This document shows positions 27,696 through 36,380 of a stretch of 64,000 nt of DNA, piece by piece. A program made the position numbers and the translations under genes. Under the pieces are notes generated by a model. It saw only the letters and a program-made list of their open reading frames with translations. It was not told the DNA's origin and did no database searches. Numbering within the stretch: position 1 is the first letter of the stretch; every line of letters begins with the position of its first letter. Source of the DNA: Acetivibrio saccincola (GTDB lineage: Bacteria; Bacillota; Clostridia; Acetivibrionales; Acetivibrionaceae); the NCBI RefSeq assembly GCF_002844395.1, contig NZ_CP025197.1:1178001-1242000 (forward strand). Reading direction: 5' to 3'.

Positions 27696-28211
27696 ATGAG
27701 GATAAAAATAATAGGATATACTCTTATGATGGTTATTTTTGGGTTGTTACAATCAACAGTGCTGGATTATCTGAAAATATTTAATGTAAAACCAAATTTA
27801 CTTATGGTTTTTATTGTAATTGTGGCTTTTTTAGGAAATAATATTGAGGGGGCAATAGTTGGTTTTTTTAGTGGTCTTATACACGATATGATTTCCGGGA
27901 AAGCCATTGGGTTTTATGCTTTATTAGGTTTATATCTTGGTTTTTGTGTAGGTTCTTTAAATAAAAGACTGTATAAAGAAAACATTTTTGCAGTTATTTT
28001 TTTTATACTTGTCTCTACAGTGGTTTATGAATACAGCGTATACTTTTTTCATACAATCTTCCGCCACAGCTTAGACTTATTTTATCCGCTAAGGAGTGTA
28101 ATTTTGCCTTTAGCATTGTATAACGGAATTGTCTCTATATTTATTTATATATTTGTTTATAAAATTAATGAAAAGTATGAAGCTTCTAAAAAACTATCCA
28201 GAAAGTACTAA
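27696..28211 (+). CDS. mreD: Rod-shape-determining protein MreD
   Basis: MreD is the integral-membrane partner of MreC. The 171 residues from ATG 27696 hold five or six hydrophobic segments, with the typical VKPNLLMVFIVIVAFLGNNIEGAIVGFFSGLIHD start. The ATG at 27696 is chosen over the adjacent TTG because GGTGGAG lies eight bases before it. Identification rests on topology, the short conserved motifs and position after mreC. Confidence 0.9.
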   Translation: MRIKIIGYTLMMVIFGLLQSTVLDYLKIFNVKPNLLMVFIVIVAFLGNNIEGAIVGFFSGLIHDMISGKAIGFYALLGLYLGFCVGSLNKRLYKENIFAVIFFILVSTVVYEYSVYFFHTIFRHSLDLFYPLRSVILPLALYNGIVSIFIYIFVYKINEKYEASKKLSRKY

Positions 28212-28249
28212 TGATAAATACCAGGTAAGAAGGTAGAGGTGGTGTAGTT

Positions 28250-30370
28250 TTGAAAGAAAAAAAACGTCAAAGATATATAGTTATAGCTATAGGTCTTTTA
28301 CTGGCATTTACAGCAATTATATTTCAATTGGTAAATCTTCAGATAGTCCGGGGAAAGGAGTTTGCACAAAAGTCCAAAAGAAGAATTATCAGTGAGAGGG
28401 AAATTATTGCCCCCAGAGGGAATATCGTTGACAGAAACGGGCTTCCAATAGCGGTTAACAGGACGGCACATAATGTGAAGCTGGCTGCAACAGACTTGAA
28501 AGCGCCGGAATACAATGAAATGATTTTAAAACTTATAAATGTATTTGAGGAATATAATAATGGTTCATATGAAAAGAATCTTGAAAACTATCTTACATTT
28601 GACCCTATAGAATTTGGACCTGCTTTAGAATCAGAAGAAGCCCTTGAAAAGTGGAAAAGCGAAATGGTTATTAAAGAAAAAGATATAGAGAAATTGAAAA
28701 CCCCTGAAGATGTTTTCAGATATTTCCGTGAAGAAAAGTTTTCAATTGATGAAAAGTATACTGATGAGGAAGCTTACAAAATAATGACAGTAAGATATGA
28801 TATGCTTATAAAATACAGTCCTTCAAGCCCAGTTTTAATTGCAAAGGATGTTAGTATGGAAACGGTGGCACAGCTGGAGGAAAGGCATTTTGAATTTCCG
28901 GGGATAATAATTGACAGTGTTCCTCAAAGAAGATACATTGATGCTACTTCTGTTGCACATGTGCTGGGATATATCGGCGTTATAAACCAAGAAGAATATG
29001 AAAGACTTAAAGAAGAAGGTTATAAACTAAACGATATGTTAGGAAAGACAGGTATAGAGCTTTCGGCAGAAAAAGATTTAAGGGGTATTAACGGTCAAAA
29101 AAGAGTTGAAGTTGATACAAAAGGAAGGCTTACCAGGGAACTTAGCAGCAACCCTGCAGTTCCGGGGAATGATATTGTGCTTACAATAGATTCACGCCTT
29201 CAGAAAGTTGCCATGGAATCTTTAGAGAGAAATATAAACAGGATTAATGCCCTAGCGGAGGAAGATCCTAAAAGATATCAGGGAAATGCAGAAGCAGGGT
29301 CGGTGGTTGCCATTGATGTTAGAAATGGTGAAGTACTTGTTATGGCTAGTTACCCCACTTATGACCCAAATGTATTTTTGTCAAACAGTAAAGAAGCACA
29401 GAAGGCACGCATGGATCTTAATGACCCAAATAATACTGCAAGACCTCTTATTAACAGGGCTATACAGGGAGTGTATGCTCCAGGGTCTGTTTTTAAGCCT
29501 ATTACTGCAATTGCAGGTATTGAATCTGGTAAAATTTCAAAAGGCAGGGATTATATTACCTGCAGAGGAAGGCACAATATAGGGGGATGGAATTTTGAGT
29601 GTCTTCTTTACAGAAACTACAGGGGATCTCATGGAAGACTGGATTTGGCAAGGGCTATGGGTACTTCTTGCAACATTTATTTTCATGAACTTGGAGTTGA
29701 TACAGGCATAGATATAATTGATAAATGGTCAAAGTATTTTGGATTAGGAGAGCGAACCGGGATAGAATTACAGTGGGAAGCTGCCGGAACAAGGGCAAAT
29801 AAAGAAACTAAACGGAAGCTTAGAAATGAAGAATGGAGACCGGCTGATACTGCACAGGTTGCAATAGGTCAGTTTGACAATCTTTTCACACCATTACAGC
29901 TTGCTAACTATACCAGTACTTTGGCTAACGGAGGCAAGAGATATTCTCCTCATATAATAAAAGAAGTGAGGAAGCACGATGGTTCAATAGTAAGGCAGGC
30001 AAACATAGAATATGAAGAATTGCCTTTATCTGAAGGAACAATGGAATATATAAATGAAAGCTTGAAGGCGGTTATAAGTGAAAATTATGGTACTGCATAT
30101 GGTTATTTTAATGAATTGCCGGAAGGAATAACTGTAGCCGGAAAAACCGGAACCGCCGAAACGGGTACAGGTACGTCAAATGCTTTATTTATAGCATATG
30201 CACCGGCAGAGAACCCTGAAATTGCAGTTGCGGTGGTTATAGAAAAAGGGGTATGGGGTTCTAATGCAATTCCCGTTGCAGTTGATATATTTAAGGAATA
30301 TTTTGGAACCAACACTAATATTTTGCCGGAAGACAGCATAACCACGGATAAAGTAAGATTTACAAGATAA
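28250..30370 (+). CDS. mrdA: Penicillin-binding protein 2 (elongation transpeptidase)
   Basis: This is a class B high-molecular-weight penicillin-binding protein that cross-links peptidoglycan in side-wall growth. It has an N-terminal membrane anchor (about 10-30), a pedestal/dimerisation domain (about 50-270), then the transpeptidase. The catalytic Ser413 is in PGSVFKP, the second motif is S473-C-N475, and the third is K632-T-G in AGKTGTAET. The 706 residues are typical. The start is TTG 28250 after an AGAGGTGG ribosome site. Location between mreD and minC supports the elongasome role. Confidence 0.95.
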   Translation: MKEKKRQRYIVIAIGLLLAFTAIIFQLVNLQIVRGKEFAQKSKRRIISEREIIAPRGNIVDRNGLPIAVNRTAHNVKLAATDLKAPEYNEMILKLINVFEEYNNGSYEKNLENYLTFDPIEFGPALESEEALEKWKSEMVIKEKDIEKLKTPEDVFRYFREEKFSIDEKYTDEEAYKIMTVRYDMLIKYSPSSPVLIAKDVSMETVAQLEERHFEFPGIIIDSVPQRRYIDATSVAHVLGYIGVINQEEYERLKEEGYKLNDMLGKTGIELSAEKDLRGINGQKRVEVDTKGRLTRELSSNPAVPGNDIVLTIDSRLQKVAMESLERNINRINALAEEDPKRYQGNAEAGSVVAIDVRNGEVLVMASYPTYDPNVFLSNSKEAQKARMDLNDPNNTARPLINRAIQGVYAPGSVFKPITAIAGIESGKISKGRDYITCRGRHNIGGWNFECLLYRNYRGSHGRLDLARAMGTSCNIYFHELGVDTGIDIIDKWSKYFGLGERTGIELQWEAAGTRANKETKRKLRNEEWRPADTAQVAIGQFDNLFTPLQLANYTSTLANGGKRYSPHIIKEVRKHDGSIVRQANIEYEELPLSEGTMEYINESLKAVISENYGTAYGYFNELPEGITVAGKTGTAETGTGTSNALFIAYAPAENPEIAVAVVIEKGVWGSNAIPVAVDIFKEYFGTNTNILPEDSITTDKVRFTR

Positions 30371-30462
30371 ATCCAATATAAACTTTAATTTGTATTATAT
30401 TTTAATGTTATATTTATATTTTGTGTCATATTTAAATGTTATATTATATGGAGGAAGTAAAA

Positions 30463-31146
30463 ATGAGGAACAACAGTATAGTTTTTAAGGGCACATCGGA
30501 CAGTTTAATTGTTATTATGAAAGAAGAAGCAGATTTTGAGACTATTTTAGAGGAGATGGAGTTTAAAATTTCTTCTAATGAAAGATTTTTTAAAGGTGCT
30601 GACCTAAAAGTTAAATATAGGGGGAAAAAGCTTTCAGAGGAGGAAGAAAACAAAATATTTGAAATTTTGAAAAACAAGAGCGGGGCAAAAATTACAAGTT
30701 TTGAAAAAGACACAAATATACCTGTGGAAGTAAAAAGAGAACCTGCTGCAAAGCCGCATCCAATAATTAAGATGAGTAACTTTTATTTTAAAGGCATTGA
30801 AGAAGGGATTACAAAGTTTCACAGAGGTACAGTACGCTCAGGACAGCTGCTGCGCTTTGACGGCAACATAGTGGTTATAGGGGATGTAAATCCAGGAGGT
30901 GAAGTAATAGCGGCTGGAAATGTGGTGGTTATGGGTTCTTTGAGGGGGATTGTTCATGCAGGTTCTGACGGCAACAGGGAGGCTATAGTTGTTGCTTTGA
31001 ATTTAAACCCAACCCAACTTAGAATAGCAGATGTAATTACCCGCTCACCGGATGATAAGCAAATTGAAAACCAATTTATACCTGAAATGGCTTATATAAA
31101 AGACAATTTTGTGTATATTGACAGATATCTGCCTTCTAAAGGCTGA
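30463..31146 (+). CDS. minC: Septum-site-determining protein MinC
   Basis: MinC blocks FtsZ polymerisation away from midcell. Starting at ATG 30463, which has GGAGG at a good distance (unlike ATG 30436), the protein has 227 residues. An N-terminal FtsZ-inhibiting domain (about 1-100) is followed by the C-terminal beta-helix that binds MinD, with FDGNIVVIGDVNPGGEVIAAGNVVVMGSLRG. It lies 92 bases after PBP2, but minD has its own promoter, so minC probably ends the mre transcript. Confidence 0.95.
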   Translation: MRNNSIVFKGTSDSLIVIMKEEADFETILEEMEFKISSNERFFKGADLKVKYRGKKLSEEEENKIFEILKNKSGAKITSFEKDTNIPVEVKREPAAKPHPIIKMSNFYFKGIEEGITKFHRGTVRSGQLLRFDGNIVVIGDVNPGGEVIAAGNVVVMGSLRGIVHAGSDGNREAIVVALNLNPTQLRIADVITRSPDDKQIENQFIPEMAYIKDNFVYIDRYLPSKG

Positions 31147-31198
31147 ATATTTTAAACTTAAAAGAATGAAAAAACTGAAAAAATGATAAATTGTGTAA

Positions 31199-31227
31199 TT
31201 GACAAATTGTTAAAAGATATATATAGT
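31199..31227 (+). promoter_or_regulatory. Likely sigma-A promoter of minD-minE-mgsA
   Basis: TTGACA (31199-31204) and TATAGT (31222-31227) are 17 bases apart, 124 bases before the minD start, close to consensus. Confidence 0.7.
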
Positions 31228-31350
31228 TTAGGTGAGGGTTTATAAAATTTTTCTGTAAAATAAATAAAATTAATGCTCTTTAAACCTAAATGCATAGTAT
31301 CTTTTGCTTTAAACATTCTTAATCGATTACATGTTGGGAGGTAAACATAA

Positions 31351-32151
31351 ATGGGAGAGGTTATAGTAATAACTTCAGGAAAAGGCGGGGTTGGTAAAAC
31401 TACTTCTACTGCTAATATAGGAACAGGTCTAGCACTAGAGGGTAAAAAGGTGGTTTTACTTGATACAGATATAGGGCTTAGAAATTTAGACGTGGTAATG
31501 GGACTTGAGAATAGAATTGTGTACGACATTGTAGATGTTGTTGAAGGCACATGCAGGTTAAAACAGGCATTGATAAAGGATAAGAGATATACTGGTTTGT
31601 ATCTTTTACCGGCAGCTCAAACCAGAGACAAGTCTGCTATTACTCCGGAACAAATGCTTAATTTGTGTGAGGAATTAAAGCAGGAATTTGACTATATACT
31701 GGTGGATTGTCCTGCAGGTATAGAGCAGGGTTTTAAAAATGCAATTGCAGGGGCAAACAGGGCTATAGTGGTTACAACTCCTGAAGTATCTGCTGTCAGG
31801 GATGCAGACAGGATAATAGGTCTTTTAGAAGCTAATGAAGTTAGAAATCCAAAACTTCTTATAAACAGGGTACGTCAGGACATGGTGAAGCGCGGGGATA
31901 TGATGTCTATAGACGATATTATTGATATTTTGGCAATTGATCTTATAGGTGTTGTTCCTGATGATAAGAAAATAATTGTATCCACAAATAAGGGAGAGCC
32001 TGCTGTGGTGGACAACAAATCTCTTGCAGGACAGGCTTACAGGTCAATAACAAAAAGAATAATGGGACAGGATGTTCCGCTGCTAAACTTAGAGAATGAA
32101 GAAGGTTTCATGTTTAAGATAAAGAAGTTATTTGGTTTGAAGGCAAACTGA
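31351..32151 (+). CDS. minD: Septum-site-determining ATPase MinD
   Basis: MinD is a membrane-associated ATPase that carries MinC to the cell ends. The 266 residues contain the deviant Walker A GKGGVGKTTS (about 10-19), switch I LLDTDIGLRNLDVVMG and VDCPAGIEQG. The C-terminus FMFKIKKLFG forms the amphipathic membrane-targeting helix. A strong GGGAGG ribosome site precedes the ATG. It is followed after 13 bases by minE. Confidence 0.97.
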   Translation: MGEVIVITSGKGGVGKTTSTANIGTGLALEGKKVVLLDTDIGLRNLDVVMGLENRIVYDIVDVVEGTCRLKQALIKDKRYTGLYLLPAAQTRDKSAITPEQMLNLCEELKQEFDYILVDCPAGIEQGFKNAIAGANRAIVVTTPEVSAVRDADRIIGLLEANEVRNPKLLINRVRQDMVKRGDMMSIDDIIDILAIDLIGVVPDDKKIIVSTNKGEPAVVDNKSLAGQAYRSITKRIMGQDVPLLNLENEEGFMFKIKKLFGLKAN

Positions 32152-32164
32152 GAGGAGGAAAATT

Positions 32165-32449
32165 ATGTTCTTAGATTTATCTAAGTTATTTGGCAAACCT
32201 AAAAAGTCTAAAGATTTTGCAAAGGAAAGGCTTAAGCTGGTGCTAATTCACGACAGGGCAAATGTTTCTCCTCAGTTTTTAGAAATGGTAAAAGGAGAAA
32301 TAATAAAAGTTATTTCAAATTACATGGATGTGGATGAGGACGCTTTGGATATTAAGATGACAAGGACAAAAGCAGAAGAAGGGGACGGGGTTGTTCCTGC
32401 TTTGGTGGCAAATATACCCATTAGAAAAGTAAAGAACAGCGGTAAATAG
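32165..32449 (+). CDS. minE: Cell division topological factor MinE
   Basis: MinE drives release of MinD from the membrane and so sets up oscillation. The 94 residues start with MFLDLSKLFG, the membrane-binding amphipathic stretch, followed by the MinD-contact helix (AKERLKLVLIHDRA, about 19-32) and the dimerisation domain. It has a GAGGAGG ribosome site and follows minD closely. A MinE-based system is normal in many Clostridia, whereas Bacillus uses DivIVA/MinJ. Confidence 0.94.
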   Translation: MFLDLSKLFGKPKKSKDFAKERLKLVLIHDRANVSPQFLEMVKGEIIKVISNYMDVDEDALDIKMTRTKAEEGDGVVPALVANIPIRKVKNSGK

Positions 32450-32467
32450 ACGGTTTGGAATGATAAT

Positions 32468-32863
32468 ATGAATATAGCCTTAATTGCTCATGATAAGAAA
32501 AAAGAATTAATGGTGTCATTTTGTATTGCCTATAAGAATATACTTGAAAAACACAATCTTTTTGCTACCGGGACTACTGGAGCGGTAATCGTCGAGTCAG
32601 CAGGTCTTAAAATAGAAAAGTTCCTTCCTGGATTAATGGGAGAGCAGCAGATAGGAGCCAGGGCTGCTTATAACGAATTGGATCTTGTTATCTTTTTCAG
32701 AGACCCTTTAACTGCTAAATCTGACGAACCAGATGTAAACTACCTGCTTAAATTATGTGATATGAACAACATTCCCTTTGCTACAAACCTTGGGACAGCT
32801 GAGATGCTGATAAAAGGTCTGGAAAGAGGGGATTTAGATTGGAGAGAACTAATTAATAAGTAA
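32468..32863 (+). CDS. Methylglyoxal synthase-like protein with altered active site
   Basis: This 131-residue MGS-like-fold protein follows minE by 18 bases. The phosphate-binding motif ATGTTG, the early His (ALIAHDKKK, His8) and the Asp in FFRDPL are conserved with E. coli MgsA. Two positions differ. The catalytic Asp71 in GGDQQVG is Glu59 here (MGEQQIG), and His98 in PHDPDV is Asp86 (SDEPDV); Asp101 is kept as Asp89. Databases would call it mgsA, but it may be a slower enzyme, act on another phosphate ester, or be regulatory. The ribosome site is weak (TTTGGAA). Confidence 0.8.
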   Translation: MNIALIAHDKKKELMVSFCIAYKNILEKHNLFATGTTGAVIVESAGLKIEKFLPGLMGEQQIGARAAYNELDLVIFFRDPLTAKSDEPDVNYLLKLCDMNNIPFATNLGTAEMLIKGLERGDLDWRELINK

Positions 32864-32905
32864 ATTAGCTGACAAATTAGTTAAATTTTAATTTATATAT
32901 ATTTA

Positions 32906-32961
32906 AATTATATATAAATTAATTATATATAAACCAATTATTAAAACTAATTATATATAAA
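32906..32961 (+). repeat. Three copies of AATTATATATAAA
   Basis: The 13-base motif occurs at 32906-32918, 32921-32933 and 32949-32961 in the AT-only gap after mgsA. It is probably slippage-derived or spacer DNA; no function is visible. Confidence 0.5.
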
Positions 32962-33014
32962 CTGCAAAGAATTAATTTGCATATAAAATAGCTATGGCAA
33001 AAGACAATTATAGA

Positions 33015-33047
33015 AAAAACCTCTTTTATTATTTAAAAGAGGTTTTT
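33015..33047 (+). terminator. Terminator closing the minD-minE-mgsA-like transcript
   Basis: A perfect 14-bp stem (33015-33028 with 33034-33047) has a 5-base loop and ends in five T residues. It lies upstream of the next gene and shows that the long frame starting at 32994 is not coding there. Confidence 0.85.
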
Positions 33048-33119
33048 GTAATATTCCTCAAAATAAAAAATATAATTTACTGTAATAAAAATTTCACAAC
33101 AAGAGGAAGTGCTGTACAA

Positions 33120-34067
33120 GTGGAAGATATTATGATAAGAAACAGATACCCAGGACAGTCAGTCCGATACAGGAGAAGGACGAGAAAAGTTAAGAGGCAA
33201 AAGAGACATGGAAGGAAATCCTTTAATATAATTCAAAAGATTATATTGCAGACGGCTTTGTGTATTTTTCTGGCAGTCTTTGCAGTAATCATAAAAGTGG
33301 CAGACAGCCCTGTTACAAATTATATTGAAAATAAAATAACAGGTATACTGTCTTATAATGTTGATATCAAAGATTTTCTTTACAAAATGGACAATTTTAT
33401 TCAAAAAGCAGATGAAAAAAATCATGAAAAAGATGAAAATGTTAAAGAAGATGAAAAGCAAATTGCCATATCCGGTGATAATCCATATGGTGGTAATGCC
33501 CGTGATAATAATGAGGCTATAAATGTAAACAGTGATGTTGCAAATGGGGATTTTGCAAGTGATGATTATAAAGTTTTAAGCATGGATGAAAACAATATAT
33601 ATTACGGGGAGTTTTCAGAAGAAAAAAGGGTTGACAGCATAAGCTATAGCGTTGAAGATGAGCATTTATTTGTTATTCCTGTTGGAGGGACGGTATCCTG
33701 CTTTTTTGGGGAAAAGAAAGAATCATCAAATGGTACTGAAGATTATCATACAGGCATCAATATAGAAGCTGAAGCAGGAACTCCTATAAGGGCAGCTCAT
33801 AACGGGGAAGTATTGGAAGTTGGGGAGGACTTAGAGAGGGGCAAATTTATAGAGGTGAAACATAAAAAGAATCTAAGGGTAATATATTCTAACTGTTCAG
33901 AGTTGTTAGTAGAAAAAGGTCAATACATTAGTAAGGGAGATGTCATAGCAAGAGTGGGGAATACTGCTAATTTTAAAATCCCGTCCCTTTATTTAATATT
34001 CCTTAAAGATGATATACCTGTAAATCCATTAGATTATATTGATGTTACTAATAAGCAAGATGTATAA
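33120..34067 (+). CDS. spoIVFA: SpoIVFA-like protein with degenerate LytM/M23 domain
   Basis: In Bacillus, SpoIVFA anchors and restrains the intramembrane protease SpoIVFB during sporulation. From GTG 33120 (AGAGGAAG upstream; ATG 33132 is an alternative) it has 315 residues: a very basic N-terminus, one membrane helix (about 38-58), a Lys/Glu/Asn-rich linker and a C-terminal M23-like domain (about 220-310). In that domain the metal-site Asp of HxGxD is Asn (HTGIN), and the usual HxH is IYSN, so zinc peptidase activity is unlikely. The next gene, overlapping by eight bases, is the matching M50 protease. Confidence 0.82.
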   Translation: MEDIMIRNRYPGQSVRYRRRTRKVKRQKRHGRKSFNIIQKIILQTALCIFLAVFAVIIKVADSPVTNYIENKITGILSYNVDIKDFLYKMDNFIQKADEKNHEKDENVKEDEKQIAISGDNPYGGNARDNNEAINVNSDVANGDFASDDYKVLSMDENNIYYGEFSEEKRVDSISYSVEDEHLFVIPVGGTVSCFFGEKKESSNGTEDYHTGINIEAEAGTPIRAAHNGEVLEVGEDLERGKFIEVKHKKNLRVIYSNCSELLVEKGQYISKGDVIARVGNTANFKIPSLYLIFLKDDIPVNPLDYIDVTNKQDV

Positions 34068-34962
34068 AATAGATAATGAGAATAATGGTAAAATAAAAAA
34101 ATATGTTAAAGTAAGAGTAAATCCTTTGTTTATTGTTTTTGTCCCGTTAATGGTATATTTTAATTATTTTCCCCAATACTGTATTATATATTTTTCCATG
34201 ACAGTTCATGAATTAGCCCATATTTTTACGTCAAAATTAATGAAAGCTAAATTACAGTCAGTTAAAATATTGCCAATAGGAATACATGCTGAAATTAAAT
34301 ATAATTATTTGTCTTTGGTAAAGCGCTGTTTAATAAATATAAGCGGTCCCATTGCGAACCTTCTGTTTTTCACTGTATGTTTCATTTTAAAAGCATATTG
34401 TTTGTATGATATGCTTTTTTTTATCTATGCAAATATTTCACTGGCAGTATTTAATTTGCTGCCTGTATACCCTTTAGACGGAGGGAAGCTGTTAAAAGAT
34501 ATTCTTGAAACAAAACTGGGTTTTTTTAAAACTTCGAAGTACATAAGGAGAATATCCCTGGTATTCTTAATATTGATGTCTTTTTTAGGAACACTTCAAT
34601 ACATCACCAGCGGTTATAATATAAGCCTATTGGTTTTGGTTATATATCTTTTATTTAATTTTAAAAATAATAAAACGGAGGTAGCGTTAATGAATGTAAA
34701 AAATCTTGTATACAGGGGTTCAAGATTTAAAAAGAAAGGCATATATCCTGTAAGGGAGTTGGCTGTGATGGAGACAAAGAGTTTAGGTGATGTTATAAAG
34801 AGTATGGATTTTGATAGATTCCACATTATATATGTACTTGATGAAAATATGAAGTTGATTGATGTGGTTACGGAAAAAGAGGTTTTAGACTATGCAATTA
34901 AGTACAATACACAGATTTCTTTTAAAGACTTGTTTGAAGACTGCAAAAAAACTCCACTTTGA
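34060..34962 (+). CDS. spoIVFB: SpoIVFB-like site-2 (M50) intramembrane metalloprotease
   Basis: SpoIVFB cleaves pro-sigma-K in the mother cell in Bacillus. The 300-residue protein from ATG 34060 has several membrane spans. The zinc motif is HELAH (His50, Glu51, His54) and the third ligand Asp140 is in YPLDGGKLL. The last 80 residues look like a single CBS-type regulatory domain (MDFDRFHIIYVLDENMKLIDVV), as in Bacillus SpoIVFB. ATG 34060 is preferred over 34039 because it overlaps the upstream stop and matches the domain start. A terminator overlaps the stop codon. Confidence 0.88.
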   Translation: MYKIDNENNGKIKKYVKVRVNPLFIVFVPLMVYFNYFPQYCIIYFSMTVHELAHIFTSKLMKAKLQSVKILPIGIHAEIKYNYLSLVKRCLINISGPIANLLFFTVCFILKAYCLYDMLFFIYANISLAVFNLLPVYPLDGGKLLKDILETKLGFFKTSKYIRRISLVFLILMSFLGTLQYITSGYNISLLVLVIYLLFNFKNNKTEVALMNVKNLVYRGSRFKKKGIYPVRELAVMETKSLGDVIKSMDFDRFHIIYVLDENMKLIDVVTEKEVLDYAIKYNTQISFKDLFEDCKKTPL

Positions 34963-34975
34963 AGTGGAGTTTTAA
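34947..34975 (+). terminator. Terminator overlapping the spoIVFB stop
   Basis: A 12-bp stem AAAACTCCACTT / AAGTGGAGTTTT (34948-34959 with 34962-34973) runs into a T-run. In practice the innermost pairs open to form the loop. It also faces the convergent metF. Confidence 0.75.
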
Positions 34976-34993
34976 GATTATGAAATTTTATTC

Positions 34994-35866
34994 TTATTTT
35001 TGAAGTAAGTTGAGATTTTCAAGGATTTTTCTTGTGGATTTAGCCCTGTTCATGGTTAGAAGATGGATGCCGTCCACTCCGTTGTCTATTAAATCCTGTA
35101 TTTGCATACATGCATATTCTATACCTGCTTTTAACATATCATCAGGATTACCGCCGTATTTATCCATGATAATAACCAATTGTGCAGGAATTGACGCACC
35201 GCAAAGAGATGCAATTCTTTTTATCTGGTCTGCTCTAAAAACAGGCATTATACCAGGCGTTACAGGGCAGGTAATTCCTAAAGAAATGGCTCTGTCTAAA
35301 AAGTCATAAAATATTCTGTTGTCAAAAAATAGCTGTGTAACCAAGAAGTCAACCCCGGTATCCACTTTGTTTTTTAAATTTATAAGGTCATCTTTAATGC
35401 GGGGGCTGTCTACATGTCCTTCAGCATAGGCAGCAGCAGCTATGCATAGGTTGCTTCTTTTTTTAATATGCTCTATCAGTTGGCTTGCATATTGGTATAC
35501 ATTTTTACTGAAATCGAAATCAGGCTGGTCTCTGGGTGGGTCTCCCCTTAGGGCCAATACATTTTCCAACCCTTCATTTTCTAAAGAATCTATAAGTGAA
35601 TCTATTTCTTCTTTAGAATGTCCCACACATGTAAAGTGCGCCATACTTTCTATTTTGTAGTCTTTTTTTATTTTTGATGCAATTTCAATGGTACGGTCTT
35701 TGGCACTGCCTCCCGCTCCGTAAGTTACACTTATAAAATCAGGTTTTAGCTTTTTAAAATCTTCTAATTTGTCATATATGGAATCTAAAGGCATATCAAG
35801 TTTAGGTGGAAATATTTCAAAGGAAATAACAGGTTTTTTGGTTTTAAATAAATCAATAAGTCTCAT
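34994..35866 (-). CDS. metF: Methylenetetrahydrofolate reductase
   Basis: MetF reduces 5,10-methylene-THF to 5-methyl-THF with FAD, for methionine synthesis or the acetyl-CoA pathway. The 290 residues show the barrel start SFEIFPPK, VTYGAGGSAKDRT, the ALRGDPPRD loop, and VTQLFFDNRIFYDF with TPGIMPV. An AGAGGAG ribosome site precedes the ATG. The gene stands alone with its promoter region in the gap that also holds the riboflavin-operon promoter. Confidence 0.95.
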   Translation of the reverse strand: MRLIDLFKTKKPVISFEIFPPKLDMPLDSIYDKLEDFKKLKPDFISVTYGAGGSAKDRTIEIASKIKKDYKIESMAHFTCVGHSKEEIDSLIDSLENEGLENVLALRGDPPRDQPDFDFSKNVYQYASQLIEHIKKRSNLCIAAAAYAEGHVDSPRIKDDLINLKNKVDTGVDFLVTQLFFDNRIFYDFLDRAISLGITCPVTPGIMPVFRADQIKRIASLCGASIPAQLVIIMDKYGGNPDDMLKAGIEYACMQIQDLIDNGVDGIHLLTMNRAKSTRKILENLNLLQK

Positions 35867-36108
35867 CTCTAATCTCCTCTTTTATATGTATTTGGAACAT
35901 TTACTACAAAAATTATATCATAAAAACATCTACTGTCAAGTATATTTAAGTACATTTATATACAGCCAAAGATAATGACAGATATTTAAAGTACATTTAA
36001 ATACAATTAAAATTTCGTTATAAATTATAGGAAATTCATGCAGGAAACTCTCAAAAAGGAAAAGCCCCTTGCATTAAAGATACATGTATTTTGTTTAGCA
36101 ATTTAACC

Positions 36109-36137
36109 TTGACAAATTATATTGAGAATAGTATTAT
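36109..36137 (+). promoter_or_regulatory. Likely sigma-A promoter of the riboflavin operon
   Basis: TTGACA (36109-36114) and TATTAT (36132-36137) are 17 bases apart, with an alternative -10 TATAAT at 36135-36140. A leader of about 235 bases separates it from ribD. Bases 35867-36108 contain nothing else I can name. Confidence 0.7.
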
Positions 36138-36146
36138 AATAGCAAG

Positions 36147-36380
36147 ATAAGTTTAAAAACGCCTTTTTAACAGGCAAGCTTTAAAAAAACCTTAAAGGGG
36201 CAAATTTACGTTTATGAGAACCTTCTTAAAAGGAAGGTTTTTCTATTTTATTGTCTTTTTTATTGTTTTTTGTGTCCGGGATATGGTTAATATATTGTTT
36301 ATCTTTACTCTTACAAAGGTAAAAGAAGCTGGAGATTCCTGGCTAAAAGGCGTTGTTATTATACAGAATGGGGTTTTTTT
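36147..36380 (+). promoter_or_regulatory. Riboflavin-operon leader with internal terminator-like hairpin
   Basis: Three hairpins follow the promoter: GCC/GGC around 36161-36175, CTTTAA/TTAAAG near 36179-36197, and a terminator-like AACCTTCT/GGAAGGTT (about 36221-36241) with a T-rich tail. The upstream AAAACCTT can pair with the AAGGTTTT of the terminator, so an alternative antiterminated fold is possible. I looked for the conserved FMN-riboswitch (RFN) blocks and did not see them. A 63-codon frame from ATG 36214 covers the hairpin but has no ribosome site. Confidence 0.45.

Noticed and set aside
32994-33119. 42-codon N-terminal extension of the SpoIVFA-like protein
   Set aside because: It contains a perfect 14-bp terminator hairpin, and a better-supported GTG start lies at 33120.
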